Shown piece after piece: positions 1 through 6,132 of a stretch of DNA of 12,940 nucleotides. Position numbers and translations under genes: made by a program. The notes under the pieces were generated by a model. That model saw only the letters and a list, made by a program, of their open reading frames with translations, did not search any database and was not told where the DNA came from. Location: positions 11,930 to 24,869 of the forward strand of contig DHKA01000091.1 of assembly GCA_002404605.1 (NCBI GenBank). Direction: 5' to 3'. The stretch is from Clostridiales bacterium UBA4706. Its GTDB lineage: Bacteria; Bacillota; Clostridia; Oscillospirales; Oscillospiraceae. How positions within the stretch are numbered: position 1 is the stretch's first letter; every line of letters begins with the position of its first letter.

Positions 1-820
1 GGTTCGTCTCGGTGACGGCTCTCCCGCCGCGCAGTACAAAAGCGTCGTTATTCTCGCTGCCGCGCAACGCGGCGGCGGCGAATCCTGCGCCAAATTCCAC
101 GCCCTTCACCGCCGGGATACCGAAGAGCGCAGCGGAGAGTTTACTCTCCACGCCGTCAAAAAGCGCGTCGCCAAGGCCTATGGGCAGACCGAGCACCGCG
201 CACTCCACCACGCCGCCGACGCTGTCGCCGTCGGCACGAGCCTTCGCAATGGCGGCGAGCATCTCCTCGCCGCGAGCTTCGCTGAGCGTCGGAAAAGGCT
301 TTCCCAGCGTGGACGAGGGGAAAATGCCCTCGTCCGCGATACCGGCAATGGAGGCGATGTGCGAAACGATGCGGATGTTTCCCTCTTCCAGAAGTTGCAT
401 GGCGATACCGCCCGCGATGCAGAGCGGCGCGGTGAGCCGCCCGGAAAACCGGCCGCCGCCGGAGAGATCGACGGCATTGCCGTCTTTCATGCGGGCGGTA
501 AAGTCTGCGTGGCCGGGGCGCGGCGTATTGCGCAGAGCGTCATAGTCGCCGGGGTGGGCGTCACCATTGCGGATGACCGCCGTGACCGCGCCGCCGCACG
601 TGACGCCGTTTTTCACGCCGCTGAGAAAGAGCGGCGCATCGGTCTCGCGCCGCGCGGTGGCAAACGCTCCGCGCCCCGGCGCACGCCGCGCGAGGAAGGC
701 GTTGAGCGCGTCCATATCGATAGCGAAGCCCACGGGCAGCCCTTCCATGACGACGCCGATGGCCTCGCCGTGCGAAGCGCCGAAGATCGTGATGCGAAAG
801 TTTTTTCCCAGACTGCTCAC
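1..820 (-). CDS. aroC: Chorismate synthase, C-terminus cut by window edge
   Basis: Chorismate synthase makes chorismate from 5-enolpyruvylshikimate-3-phosphate (EPSP) using reduced FMN, the last step of the common aromatic pathway. About 273 residues are present of a family length near 360; the rest lies left of the window. The protein begins SSLGKNFRITIFGASHGEAIG, containing the family N-terminal GxSHG signature. It continues with RRxPGRGxFxTxRxExD around residues 45-60, the RPGHADF segment, and a DLSGGGRFSGR stretch matching the family SGGGRxSxRxT block. The start is GTG at 818-820, chosen because a GGGAGG ribosome binding site lies 7 bases upstream and the N-terminus fits the family. The GTG overlaps the aroA stop by 4 bases (GTGA), so translation is probably coupled. 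It is the fifth gene of the operon driven from about 5146. Identification is secure; only the C-terminal part cannot be inspected. Confidence 0.97.
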   Translation of the reverse strand, partial: MSSLGKNFRITIFGASHGEAIGVVMEGLPVGFAIDMDALNAFLARRAPGRGAFATARRETDAPLFLSGVKNGVTCGGAVTAVIRNGDAHPGDYDALRNTPRPGHADFTARMKDGNAVDLSGGGRFSGRLTAPLCIAGGIAMQLLEEGNIRIVSHIASIAGIADEGIFPSSTLGKPFPTLSEARGEEMLAAIAKARADGDSVGGVVECAVLGLPIGLGDALFDGVESKLSAALFGIPAVKGVEFGAGFAAAALRGSENNDAFVLRGGRAVTETN

Positions 821-2073
821 GGTGTTTCCTCCCTTTTCAAAGCGTTAAAGTCCTCGCCAAAGCGCGGATAGGATTTGTTCGTACACTCCCAGCCCTCGAT
901 CGTGACCGGTCCCGTACAGGCGCACGCCGCCACCGCCGCCGCCATGGCAATGCGGTGATCGTGCTGCGCGCTCACCGCACCGCCGCGAAGATCGCCGCCG
1001 TGAACGACGAGTCCCTCCGGCAGCTCTTCGATATCCGCGCCGAGCGAGGAGAGCATTGCCGCGGTCGTTGCGATCCGGTCGGACTCCTTGAGCCGGAGCC
1101 GCGCGGCATTCACCACGCGCGTCTCCCCTTCCGCCGCCGCAGCGAACGCGCAGAGCGCGGGGATGAGATCGGGGACGGGCGCGGCGTCAATGACCGTGCC
1201 GCGAAGCGCGCCGCGCCGCACGGTGATGCCCGAAGCCGTTTCTTCCACAACAGCCCCCATCGTGCGGAGAATATCGAGCACCGCGCGGTCCCCCTGCGCG
1301 GAATCGGCGCGCAAGCCGGAAACGGTGATGCCATAGCGCGAGAGCGCGCCCATGCAGAGAAAAAATGCCGCCGAGGAATAATCTCCCTCGACCTCGACCG
1401 TGCCAGGCAGAGCGTACGTCTGTCCGCCGGGGGTATCATACCCGGAATCCGTTTTAAATAGCCGGACGCTGCTTTGCGCAAGGGCGTTTTCCGTCATGGC
1501 GATATAACCCTCGCTCTCCCGAGCACCGGTGATCGTGAGCGTGCTGTCCCCGGAAAGTTTCGGCAGCGCGAAGAGCAGCGCAGAAATATACTGCGAGGAA
1601 ATGTTGCCGGGGAGCGTGTACGCCCCCGGCGCGAGCTTTCCGGAGCAGAAGAGCTTTCCGCCCTCCGATCGGAACATCATGCCGCCGCGGACAAGCTCGC
1701 GCAAAAGCGGCTCGAGCGGGCGCTCGGGCAACCGTCCTTCCCGCAGAAACACCGCATCCGCGCCGAAAGCGCCAACGACCGGAAGCAGGAAACGGAGCGT
1801 CGATCCGCTCTCCCCGCAGGGCAGGATGCAAAGGCCGTCCGGCACTGCCTGGATCGGCTCTACATGCAGCGCGCCGTCCCGCTCCGCGATGTTCGCGCCG
1901 AGAGCGCGAAGGCACGCGACCGTGGCGAGGATATCGGCGTTCAGCCCGTCGCAGCGGACCGTTACCGGCGCTTTACCGAGCGCGGCGCAGATGAGCAGGC
2001 GATGCGCCTGCGATTTGGAAGCCGGGATGCGCACCGCGCCGGTGCGCGCCCCCGGAGTAATGACAAAGTTCAT
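817..2073 (-). CDS. aroA: 3-phosphoshikimate 1-carboxyvinyltransferase (EPSP synthase)
   Basis: EPSP synthase joins phosphoenolpyruvate to shikimate-3-phosphate, the penultimate step to chorismate, in the cytoplasm. The 418-residue length is normal. Visible active-site blocks are PASKSQAHR (residues 17-25, with the substrate-binding Lys20-Ser21), CGESGSTLRF (86-95, the PEP-binding loop), SSQYISALL (159-167), PDLIP with the catalytic Asp302, LKESDR (328-333), HDHRIAMA (371-378) and Lys400. The equivalent of the glyphosate-contact glycine appears to be kept (Gly90), so the sequence gives no sign of the classic Ala substitution. A longer frame starting at 2097 is possible, but the ATG at 2071-2073 is preferred: it fits the family N-terminus, has a G-rich ribosome binding site upstream, and overlaps the aroB stop by 4 bases (ATGA). 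Its own stop overlaps aroC in the same way. Confidence 0.97.
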   Translation of the reverse strand: MNFVITPGARTGAVRIPASKSQAHRLLICAALGKAPVTVRCDGLNADILATVACLRALGANIAERDGALHVEPIQAVPDGLCILPCGESGSTLRFLLPVVGAFGADAVFLREGRLPERPLEPLLRELVRGGMMFRSEGGKLFCSGKLAPGAYTLPGNISSQYISALLFALPKLSGDSTLTITGARESEGYIAMTENALAQSSVRLFKTDSGYDTPGGQTYALPGTVEVEGDYSSAAFFLCMGALSRYGITVSGLRADSAQGDRAVLDILRTMGAVVEETASGITVRRGALRGTVIDAAPVPDLIPALCAFAAAAEGETRVVNAARLRLKESDRIATTAAMLSSLGADIEELPEGLVVHGGDLRGGAVSAQHDHRIAMAAAVAACACTGPVTIEGWECTNKSYPRFGEDFNALKREETP

Positions 2074-3131
2074 TCTGCGCCCCCCTGCCGGAGCCATCCG
2101 GCATAGTCGGACGCGCTGATCTTCCGCACGGCGCAGCGCCCCAGTCCCTCAACGGCGATGACGGGAAGCGCCGAGCCCGCACGTTTTTTGTCCGAAAGCG
2201 CGGCATTGGCAAGCGCTTCCGCCGTATACGGAAGCTCCGTCGGAAGGCCGCATTTTTTGATAAGCGCTTCGATGTGCGCGGCGTCCTCATCGGTGCAGAG
2301 ACCTCGCGCGGCGCACGCGCGCGCCATGGTGCAAAGCCCCATCGCCACGGCACTGCCGTGGGAGAGAGAGTAGTCGCTTAAAAGCTCCGCCGCGTGCGCG
2401 GCGGTATGGCCAAGATTCAAAAGATGCCGCGCGCCGGTATCAAATTCATCCGCGGCAACGATATCGCGCTTTATCTCCACGCAGCGCGCGAGAATATCTT
2501 CCGATATCTCGTCCGGCAGACTTTTTTCCAGCTTTGCGAAGAACGCTTCTCCGTCCAGAATGCCGTATTTGATGATCTCGGCGCAGCCGTCGCGCCGGAC
2601 CGCGTCCGGCAGCGTCCGGAGCGTATCCGTATCGCACACGACGAGCGTCGGCTGCCAGAACGCTCCCACGAGGTTTTTCCCCGCCGGGAGATCGACCGCC
2701 GTTTTCCCGCCGACGGAGGAATCCACCGCGGCGAGAAGCGTTGTCGGGATCTGCACGAGCCGTACGCCGCGCTGGTAACACGCTGCGGCAAACCCGGCCA
2801 TGTCGCCCGTGACGCCGCCGCCGAGCGCCACGACAACGTCGCTCCGGCTCACGCGGTTTTCGGCAAGGAAGCCGAGCATTTTCTGCCATGTATCAAGGGT
2901 CTTGGAGCGCTCCCCGGCGGGAAAAACATATTTCAGGACCGTGAAACCCGCCGTCTTGAGCGAATCGGCCACGCGCTTGGCATAGAGCGGATATACGGTC
3001 GTATCGGTACAGACGACCGCCTTTTCCGCGCCCGGAGCAGCCGCGGCGATCCGCCCGCCGCATTCGTCGAGAAGCCCCGCGCCGATGACGACATCGTATT
3101 CGCGCGACGCCGTTACATGGATCGTTTTCAC
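2070..3131 (-). CDS. aroB: 3-dehydroquinate synthase
   Basis: This enzyme cyclises DAHP to 3-dehydroquinate, the second step of the shikimate pathway, using NAD and a divalent metal. The protein has 353 residues, a typical length. The NAD-binding glycine motif is GGGVTGDMAGF at residues 104-114, followed by a family-typical RG-x-x-x-x-x-IPTTLLA-x-VDSSVGGKT block (121-144) and GKNLVGAFWQP (151-161). The three expected metal ligands are Glu185 in GCAEIIKYG, His242 in LGHTAAH and His258 in LSHGSA. The start is GTG at 3129-3131 with a strong AAGGAGGAGG ribosome binding site about 9 bases upstream. The GTG overlaps the tyrA stop by 4 bases, and the gene's own stop overlaps the aroA start by 4 bases. 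The missing shikimate steps (aroD, aroE, aroK) are not in this window and may lie beyond aroC. Confidence 0.97.
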   Translation of the reverse strand: MKTIHVTASREYDVVIGAGLLDECGGRIAAAAPGAEKAVVCTDTTVYPLYAKRVADSLKTAGFTVLKYVFPAGERSKTLDTWQKMLGFLAENRVSRSDVVVALGGGVTGDMAGFAAACYQRGVRLVQIPTTLLAAVDSSVGGKTAVDLPAGKNLVGAFWQPTLVVCDTDTLRTLPDAVRRDGCAEIIKYGILDGEAFFAKLEKSLPDEISEDILARCVEIKRDIVAADEFDTGARHLLNLGHTAAHAAELLSDYSLSHGSAVAMGLCTMARACAARGLCTDEDAAHIEALIKKCGLPTELPYTAEALANAALSDKKRAGSALPVIAVEGLGRCAVRKISASDYAGWLRQGGAE

Positions 3132-3961
3132 CGTCCGTCTACCTCCTCCTTGCGCCGGCGGCCCTCGTCCAAAAGCGCCGTGAGCGCCGAGAGATCGTTA
3201 TTCTCCACCGCCGCGCGGTACTGCGCGAGTGAATCCGCGAGACTGTCCAGCTCAAAGAGCACATTATCGCGGTTGCTAAGGAAAAGCTCCGCCCACATGG
3301 AGGGGTCGAGCCAGGCGACGCGCGTTAAGTCCTTATAGCTCCCCGCGGAGAATCCCTTGTGGCTGCGCGCGGTGGGGCTTTTGATGTAGGCGTTCGAGAC
3401 GATGTGCGCGAGCTGCGAGGTAAAAGCGATCATGCGGTCGTGCTCGGCCGCGCTCGTGACGCTGAAGCGTCCAAACTCGGCCGGAGTCAAAAGCTCTTTT
3501 GCCCGCGCAAGAAGGGCGATATCGTCCTCCTCCGGCGGCACGAGCACCATGGGCGCTGCGTGGAAGAGATTGGCGCGGGCGTTTTTGTACCCGGCCTTAT
3601 GGCTGCCCGCCATCGGGTGACCGCCGAGGAACGTGAAGCCGTGCTCACGCGCAAGAGCAAACGCCGTCTCGCACACCTCCCGCTTTACGCCGCAGCAGTC
3701 GATAACGACGGGGCGCGCGCCGATATGCGGCGCCGCGGCGCGCAGATACGATACCGCCGCACCGGGGCGCACTGCAATGAGGACAATATCGCATTCGGAA
3801 ACGTTTTCTTTTGTCAGCACGGCGTCCACTGTCCCGTCAAGCTGCGCGAAGGAGAGCACCGCGCTGTCCGTATCGAAGGCGAGGACGCGCGCGCCGTGCG
3901 CGCGGTACGCTTTGGCGAGCGAGCCGCCGATCAGCCCGAGGCCGACGATCCCGACCGTCAT
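3128..3961 (-). CDS. tyrA: Prephenate dehydrogenase
   Basis: Prephenate dehydrogenase oxidatively decarboxylates prephenate to 4-hydroxyphenylpyruvate, the tyrosine-specific branch after chorismate. The protein has 277 residues, the size of a stand-alone catalytic enzyme, with no C-terminal ACT domain and no fused chorismate mutase. It opens with an NAD-binding Rossmann fold, VGIVGLGLIGGS (residues 3-14). The central GGHPMAGSHKAG block is a hallmark of the TyrA family, and EHDRMIAFTSQLAHIVSNAY contains the likely catalytic histidine (in SQLAH). A longer frame beginning near 4045 exists, but the ATG at 3959-3961 puts the Rossmann motif at the N-terminus, has a GAGGTGG ribosome binding site, and overlaps the aroF stop by 4 bases (ATGA). 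Placing the tyrosine branch enzyme second in the operon fits the Tyr and Phe codons in the leader peptide. Arogenate specificity cannot be excluded from sequence alone. Confidence 0.95.
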   Translation of the reverse strand: MTVGIVGLGLIGGSLAKAYRAHGARVLAFDTDSAVLSFAQLDGTVDAVLTKENVSECDIVLIAVRPGAAVSYLRAAAPHIGARPVVIDCCGVKREVCETAFALAREHGFTFLGGHPMAGSHKAGYKNARANLFHAAPMVLVPPEEDDIALLARAKELLTPAEFGRFSVTSAAEHDRMIAFTSQLAHIVSNAYIKSPTARSHKGFSAGSYKDLTRVAWLDPSMWAELFLSNRDNVLFELDSLADSLAQYRAAVENNDLSALTALLDEGRRRKEEVDGR

Positions 3962-4962
3962 CGCATTGCCACCTCGCGGATGGCGCGCACATCCTTGCAG
4001 AGCGCGTCGTACTCGTCCGGCTTGATGGACTGCGCGCCGTCGCACAGCGCATGCATCGGATCGTTGTGGACCTCGATGATGAGACCGTCCGTGCCGCAGG
4101 CCGCCGCCGCGAGCGCCATCGGGCGCACCATGCGGGCAAGGCCGGTAGAATGGCTCGGATCGACGATGACCGGCAGGTGCGTCAGCTCATGGAGCATCGG
4201 CACAGCGGCAAGGTCGAGCGTGTTTCTCGTATAGTCGTCAAACGTGCGGATGCCGCGCTCGCAGAGGATGATCTGCTCATTGCCGCCCGCCATGATGTAT
4301 TCGGCGCTCATCAGCAGTTCCTTGAGCGTGGCGGCAAGGCCGCGCTTGAGCAGAATGGGTTTGCGGAGCTTTCCGAGCTCCTTCAAAAGGTCAAAGTTCT
4401 GCATGTTGCGCGCGCCGACCTGGATAACGTCCACATCCGCGAAAAGATCGAGCGCGGAGGTTCCCATGATCTCGGTGACGATCGGAAGCCCCGTCTCCTG
4501 CCGGGCGATCTTCAAAAGCTCGAGTCCCGTGGCGGCAAGGCCCTGGAAATCGTAGGGCGAGGTGCGCGGCTTGAATGCGCCGCCGCGGAGGATCTGTGCG
4601 CCGGAGGCCTTGACCGCCTTTGCGATGCCGACGATCTGCTCCTCGTTCTCGACGCTGCACGGGCCCGCGATCATCACGAAGTTTCCGCCGCCGATGCGCA
4701 CGTCCCCGACCTGCACGACGGTGTCGTCCGGGTGGAACTTGCGGTTGCAGCACTTGAACGGCTCCGTGACGCGCTTAACGGAATCGACGATGCCGAGGCT
4801 CGCAATGAGGTCCATATCGACCCGGCTCGTGTCGCCCACGAGACCGAGAACGGTCTGATACTCGCCGACGGAGGTGTGGATCTGCAGTCCCTGCTCCTTC
4901 AGCCAGTCAACGAGCTGGTTTTTCTTCTCTTCGGCAGCGCCGTTTTTCAAAATGACGATCAT
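3958..4962 (-). CDS. aroF: 3-deoxy-7-phosphoheptulonate (DAHP) synthase, type I beta with N-terminal regulatory domain
   Basis: DAHP synthase condenses phosphoenolpyruvate with erythrose-4-phosphate, the committed first step of aromatic biosynthesis. The protein has 334 residues. Residues 1 to about 70 resemble the small ferredoxin-like (ACT-like) domain of Thermotoga-type enzymes, which binds tyrosine or phenylalanine for feedback inhibition. The rest is the catalytic barrel: IAGPCSVE, ILRGGAFKPRTSPY, VGARNMQN, LLKRGLAATLKE, a GN-x-x-x-x-LCERGIRTF block and VDPSHSTG are all family motifs. The frame stays open to 4983, but the ATG at 4960-4962 is chosen because GGAGG lies 8 bases upstream. 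It is the first structural gene of the aro operon. An intrinsic terminator ends about 20 bases upstream of the start, so expression depends on the leader peptide attenuator. Its stop overlaps tyrA by 4 bases. Naming varies between species (aroF, aroG, aroA(G)). Confidence 0.96.
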   Translation of the reverse strand: MIVILKNGAAEEKKNQLVDWLKEQGLQIHTSVGEYQTVLGLVGDTSRVDMDLIASLGIVDSVKRVTEPFKCCNRKFHPDDTVVQVGDVRIGGGNFVMIAGPCSVENEEQIVGIAKAVKASGAQILRGGAFKPRTSPYDFQGLAATGLELLKIARQETGLPIVTEIMGTSALDLFADVDVIQVGARNMQNFDLLKELGKLRKPILLKRGLAATLKELLMSAEYIMAGGNEQIILCERGIRTFDDYTRNTLDLAAVPMLHELTHLPVIVDPSHSTGLARMVRPMALAAAACGTDGLIIEVHNDPMHALCDGAQSIKPDEYDALCKDVRAIREVAMR

Positions 4963-4975
4963 CGGTTGTTCCTCC

Positions 4976-5013
4976 AAAAACAAAAAAGCGGCACAGTGTA
5001 ATCTGTGCCGCCT
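4976..5013 (-). terminator. Intrinsic terminator of the aro leader (attenuator 3:4 hairpin)
   Basis: Read on the minus strand, GCGGCACAG and CTGTGCCGC form a perfect 9-bp stem (4988-5011) with the 6-base loop ATTACA. An A-U pair and a G-U pair can extend its base. It is followed immediately by TTTTTTGTTTTT. It sits between the leader peptide and the aroF ribosome binding site, so it can only act as a conditional terminator. The upstream half of the stem is also the partner of the antiterminator segment at 5044-5056. Confidence 0.93.
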
Positions 5014-5056
5014 AAAAAGCCTTCGCTTCCAAGGTCATTCTCCGCATCACAAATTA
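4999..5056 (-). promoter_or_regulatory. Antiterminator pairing (2:3) competing with the aro leader terminator
   Basis: Segment 2 (5044-5056, TAATTTGTGATGC) can pair with segment 3 (4999-5011, GCGGCACAGATTA). Twelve of 13 positions pair, two of them as G-U wobbles, with a single A-G mismatch. Segment 3 is the upstream arm of the terminator, so the two structures exclude each other. Segment 2 begins exactly at the TAA stop codon of the leader peptide. A ribosome finishing the peptide would therefore cover it, while one stalled upstream at Phe or Tyr codons would leave it free. The pairing was found by eye; its energy was not computed. Confidence 0.8.
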
Positions 5057-5116
5057 CCATACTATGAAATAGTACGGGTAAAAAAAGTATCGAAACATAC
5101 GAATGGACACGTTCAT
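5054..5116 (-). CDS. Aromatic-rich attenuator leader peptide, 20 residues
   Basis: A short reading frame in the transcribed leader starts at ATG 5114-5116 and ends at TAA 5054-5056. The peptide is MNVSIRMFRY followed by FFYPYYFIVW: four Phe, four Tyr and one Trp in 20 residues, clustered between residues 8 and 20. Such density is the hallmark of ribosome-mediated transcription attenuation leaders such as trpL and pheL; this peptide has no other expected function. A weak ribosome binding site (GGAG, about 12 bases upstream) precedes the ATG. The regulated gene, aroF, encodes DAHP synthase and tyrA follows it, so scarcity of charged Phe-tRNA or Tyr-tRNA is the likely signal. The single Trp is the last codon, so a Trp response is less likely. 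The frame is too short for ordinary gene callers and is probably unannotated in related genomes. Confidence 0.88.
   Translation of the reverse strand: MNVSIRMFRYFFYPYYFIVW
5057..5077 (-). promoter_or_regulatory. Hairpin 1:2 overlapping the end of the leader peptide
   Basis: On the minus strand CCGTACTA and TAGTATGG form an 8-bp stem (one G-U pair) with the loop TTTCA. With one bulged C it can be extended through the stop codon by A-U pairs. It covers the last Tyr, Phe and Trp codons and abuts the antiterminator segment. It is therefore positioned to act as the pause or protector hairpin that, without translation, sequesters the start of segment 2 and lets the terminator form. Confidence 0.7.
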
Positions 5117-5152
5117 GTATCGATCTCGCTCCGATCTGCGGAATTTGATTTC

Positions 5153-5181
5153 AGTATAAATTCATCTCTTGGAAATGTCAA
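5153..5181 (-). promoter_or_regulatory. Sigma-A type promoter of the aro operon
   Basis: The minus strand reads TTGACA (5176-5181), a 17-base spacer and TATACT (5153-5158), five of six matches in the -10 and all six in the -35. The predicted transcription start is near 5146, giving a leader of about 180 bases before aroF. The 30 bases upstream of the -35 are almost pure A and T in an otherwise GC-rich sequence and could act as an UP element. No convincing terminator separates it from the HAD gene ending at 5213, so some read-through is possible. Confidence 0.9.
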
Positions 5182-5212
5182 CAAATAATTCAACGAAAAT
5201 TTGTATAAAAAT

Positions 5213-6046
5213 TTATTTTCTATCCGCTTCAAGCCTGTCTATCACGTCGCGGATGCAGCGGCCGGGCGCGCCGAGCTTCGTCACATTGGGAAGCGCCAAT
5301 ACCTCCGGCAGCGCCGTCTCCGGTGCGAAAGCGCGCCCCGCCGCGCGCAGCATCGGGATATCGTTCCAGCCGTCGCCGATACAGACGATGTGTTCCGGAA
5401 GAATATCCAGAAAATCCGCCAGCCGCTGCACGCCGCTGCCCTTGTCGCTCCCGGCGGCGACCACGTCCACCAGCGCGCCGGAGGGCACGGCCTCGTACCG
5501 TCCGGGAAACTGTTCAACGATCCACGCGCAAAGCGCGTGCGCCGTTTCTCTCTCAGCGCGGATCTCGTCCGACGCTACGAGCACTACCTTCGTCCACGGA
5601 TAGAGGATGTGTCCGGGATCGGCCTCCGACACCGGCACGCCCATGCGGGAAAGGTGCTCCTCAAGCGTCGCGTTGCTGCCGCAGACGCGCACATCCGCGC
5701 CGCGGTGGACCTCCATGCCCGTGCCGGGGAAGGCGTCGCGCGCGGCGGCAAGGTCGCTCCGGCAGGAAAACGGCAGGAAGCTCTCGTACCAGCTTTCGCC
5801 GGATTCGCCGTCGAAGATCACGGCGCCGTTACTGAGAACGAGCGGCGCGTTGACGGTAAATCTATCCCGGATGGAATAATACGAGCGCACGTCCCGCCCC
5901 GTGGCGATCGTGAAAAGACCGCCCTCGTCCATGAAATACTGCGCCGCGCGCCGGTTTTCCTCCGGCACGGGTGCGCCGTGCTCCGGGCAGAATGTGTCAT
6001 CAAAATCCGCGACGAGCAGATATCCTTCAAATTTTCCGTTTCCCAT
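5213..6046 (-). CDS. Cof-type HAD-IIB family hydrolase
   Basis: This 277-residue protein is a haloacid dehalogenase superfamily phosphatase of the Cof/YidA type, usually acting on small phosphorylated metabolites such as sugar phosphates or flavin nucleotides in the cytoplasm. All four catalytic motifs are visible: DFDDT near the N-terminus (nucleophile Asp and acid/base Asp), TIATGR (motif II Thr), SDKGSGVQRL (motif III Lys), and IGDGWNDIPML (motif IV acidic pair binding magnesium). The cap domain lies between motifs II and III. The frame can start at a TTG (6061), but the ATG at 6044-6046 is preferred because GGGAGA lies just upstream. The substrate cannot be predicted. The gene is divergent from the ydcF-like gene and ends about 30 bases before the aro operon promoter on the same strand. 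A role in aromatic metabolism is not supported by anything but proximity. Confidence 0.93.
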   Translation of the reverse strand: MGNGKFEGYLLVADFDDTFCPEHGAPVPEENRRAAQYFMDEGGLFTIATGRDVRSYYSIRDRFTVNAPLVLSNGAVIFDGESGESWYESFLPFSCRSDLAAARDAFPGTGMEVHRGADVRVCGSNATLEEHLSRMGVPVSEADPGHILYPWTKVVLVASDEIRAERETAHALCAWIVEQFPGRYEAVPSGALVDVVAAGSDKGSGVQRLADFLDILPEHIVCIGDGWNDIPMLRAAGRAFAPETALPEVLALPNVTKLGAPGRCIRDVIDRLEADRK

Positions 6047-6074
6047 TGGTTTTTCTCCCAAAACTATGTATAAT
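6046..6074 (+). promoter_or_regulatory. Probable promoter of the ydcF-like gene
   Basis: TTGGTT (6046-6051), a 17-base spacer and a perfect TATAAT (6069-6074) precede the gene, with a predicted start near 6081. The -35 is weak (TTG plus three mismatches). The -10 region read on the other strand gives TATACA, which could drive the divergent HAD gene. Confidence 0.6.
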
Positions 6075-6132
6075 GAACTTTTGGTGTCTTTCCCCCGTCT
6101 TTTCGGCAGGAAATCTTTTCCGGAGGTACGCT

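Noticed and set aside
2394..3338. Plus-strand open frame (314 residues) opposite aroB and the end of tyrA
   Set aside because: Antisense of clear aroB motifs, with an Arg-rich composition typical of GC-rich shadow frames.
3811..5001. Long plus-strand open frame (396 residues) opposite aroF and tyrA
   Set aside because: It is the antisense shadow of two well-identified enzymes, its product has low-complexity Arg/Ala/His-rich composition, and it resembles no family I know.
5022..5037. Small hairpin in the aro leader (GGAAGC, GAAG loop, GCTTTT) followed by T residues
   Set aside because: Only six weak pairs including G-U; it probably sits in the loop of the antiterminator and is not an independent terminator.
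4963..5146. T-box leader upstream of aroF
   Set aside because: TTAGGCGGCACAG faintly recalls the T-box sequence, but the UGG-N-ACC core, stem I motifs and a specifier loop are absent and the leader is only about 180 bases. The leader peptide explains the structure better.
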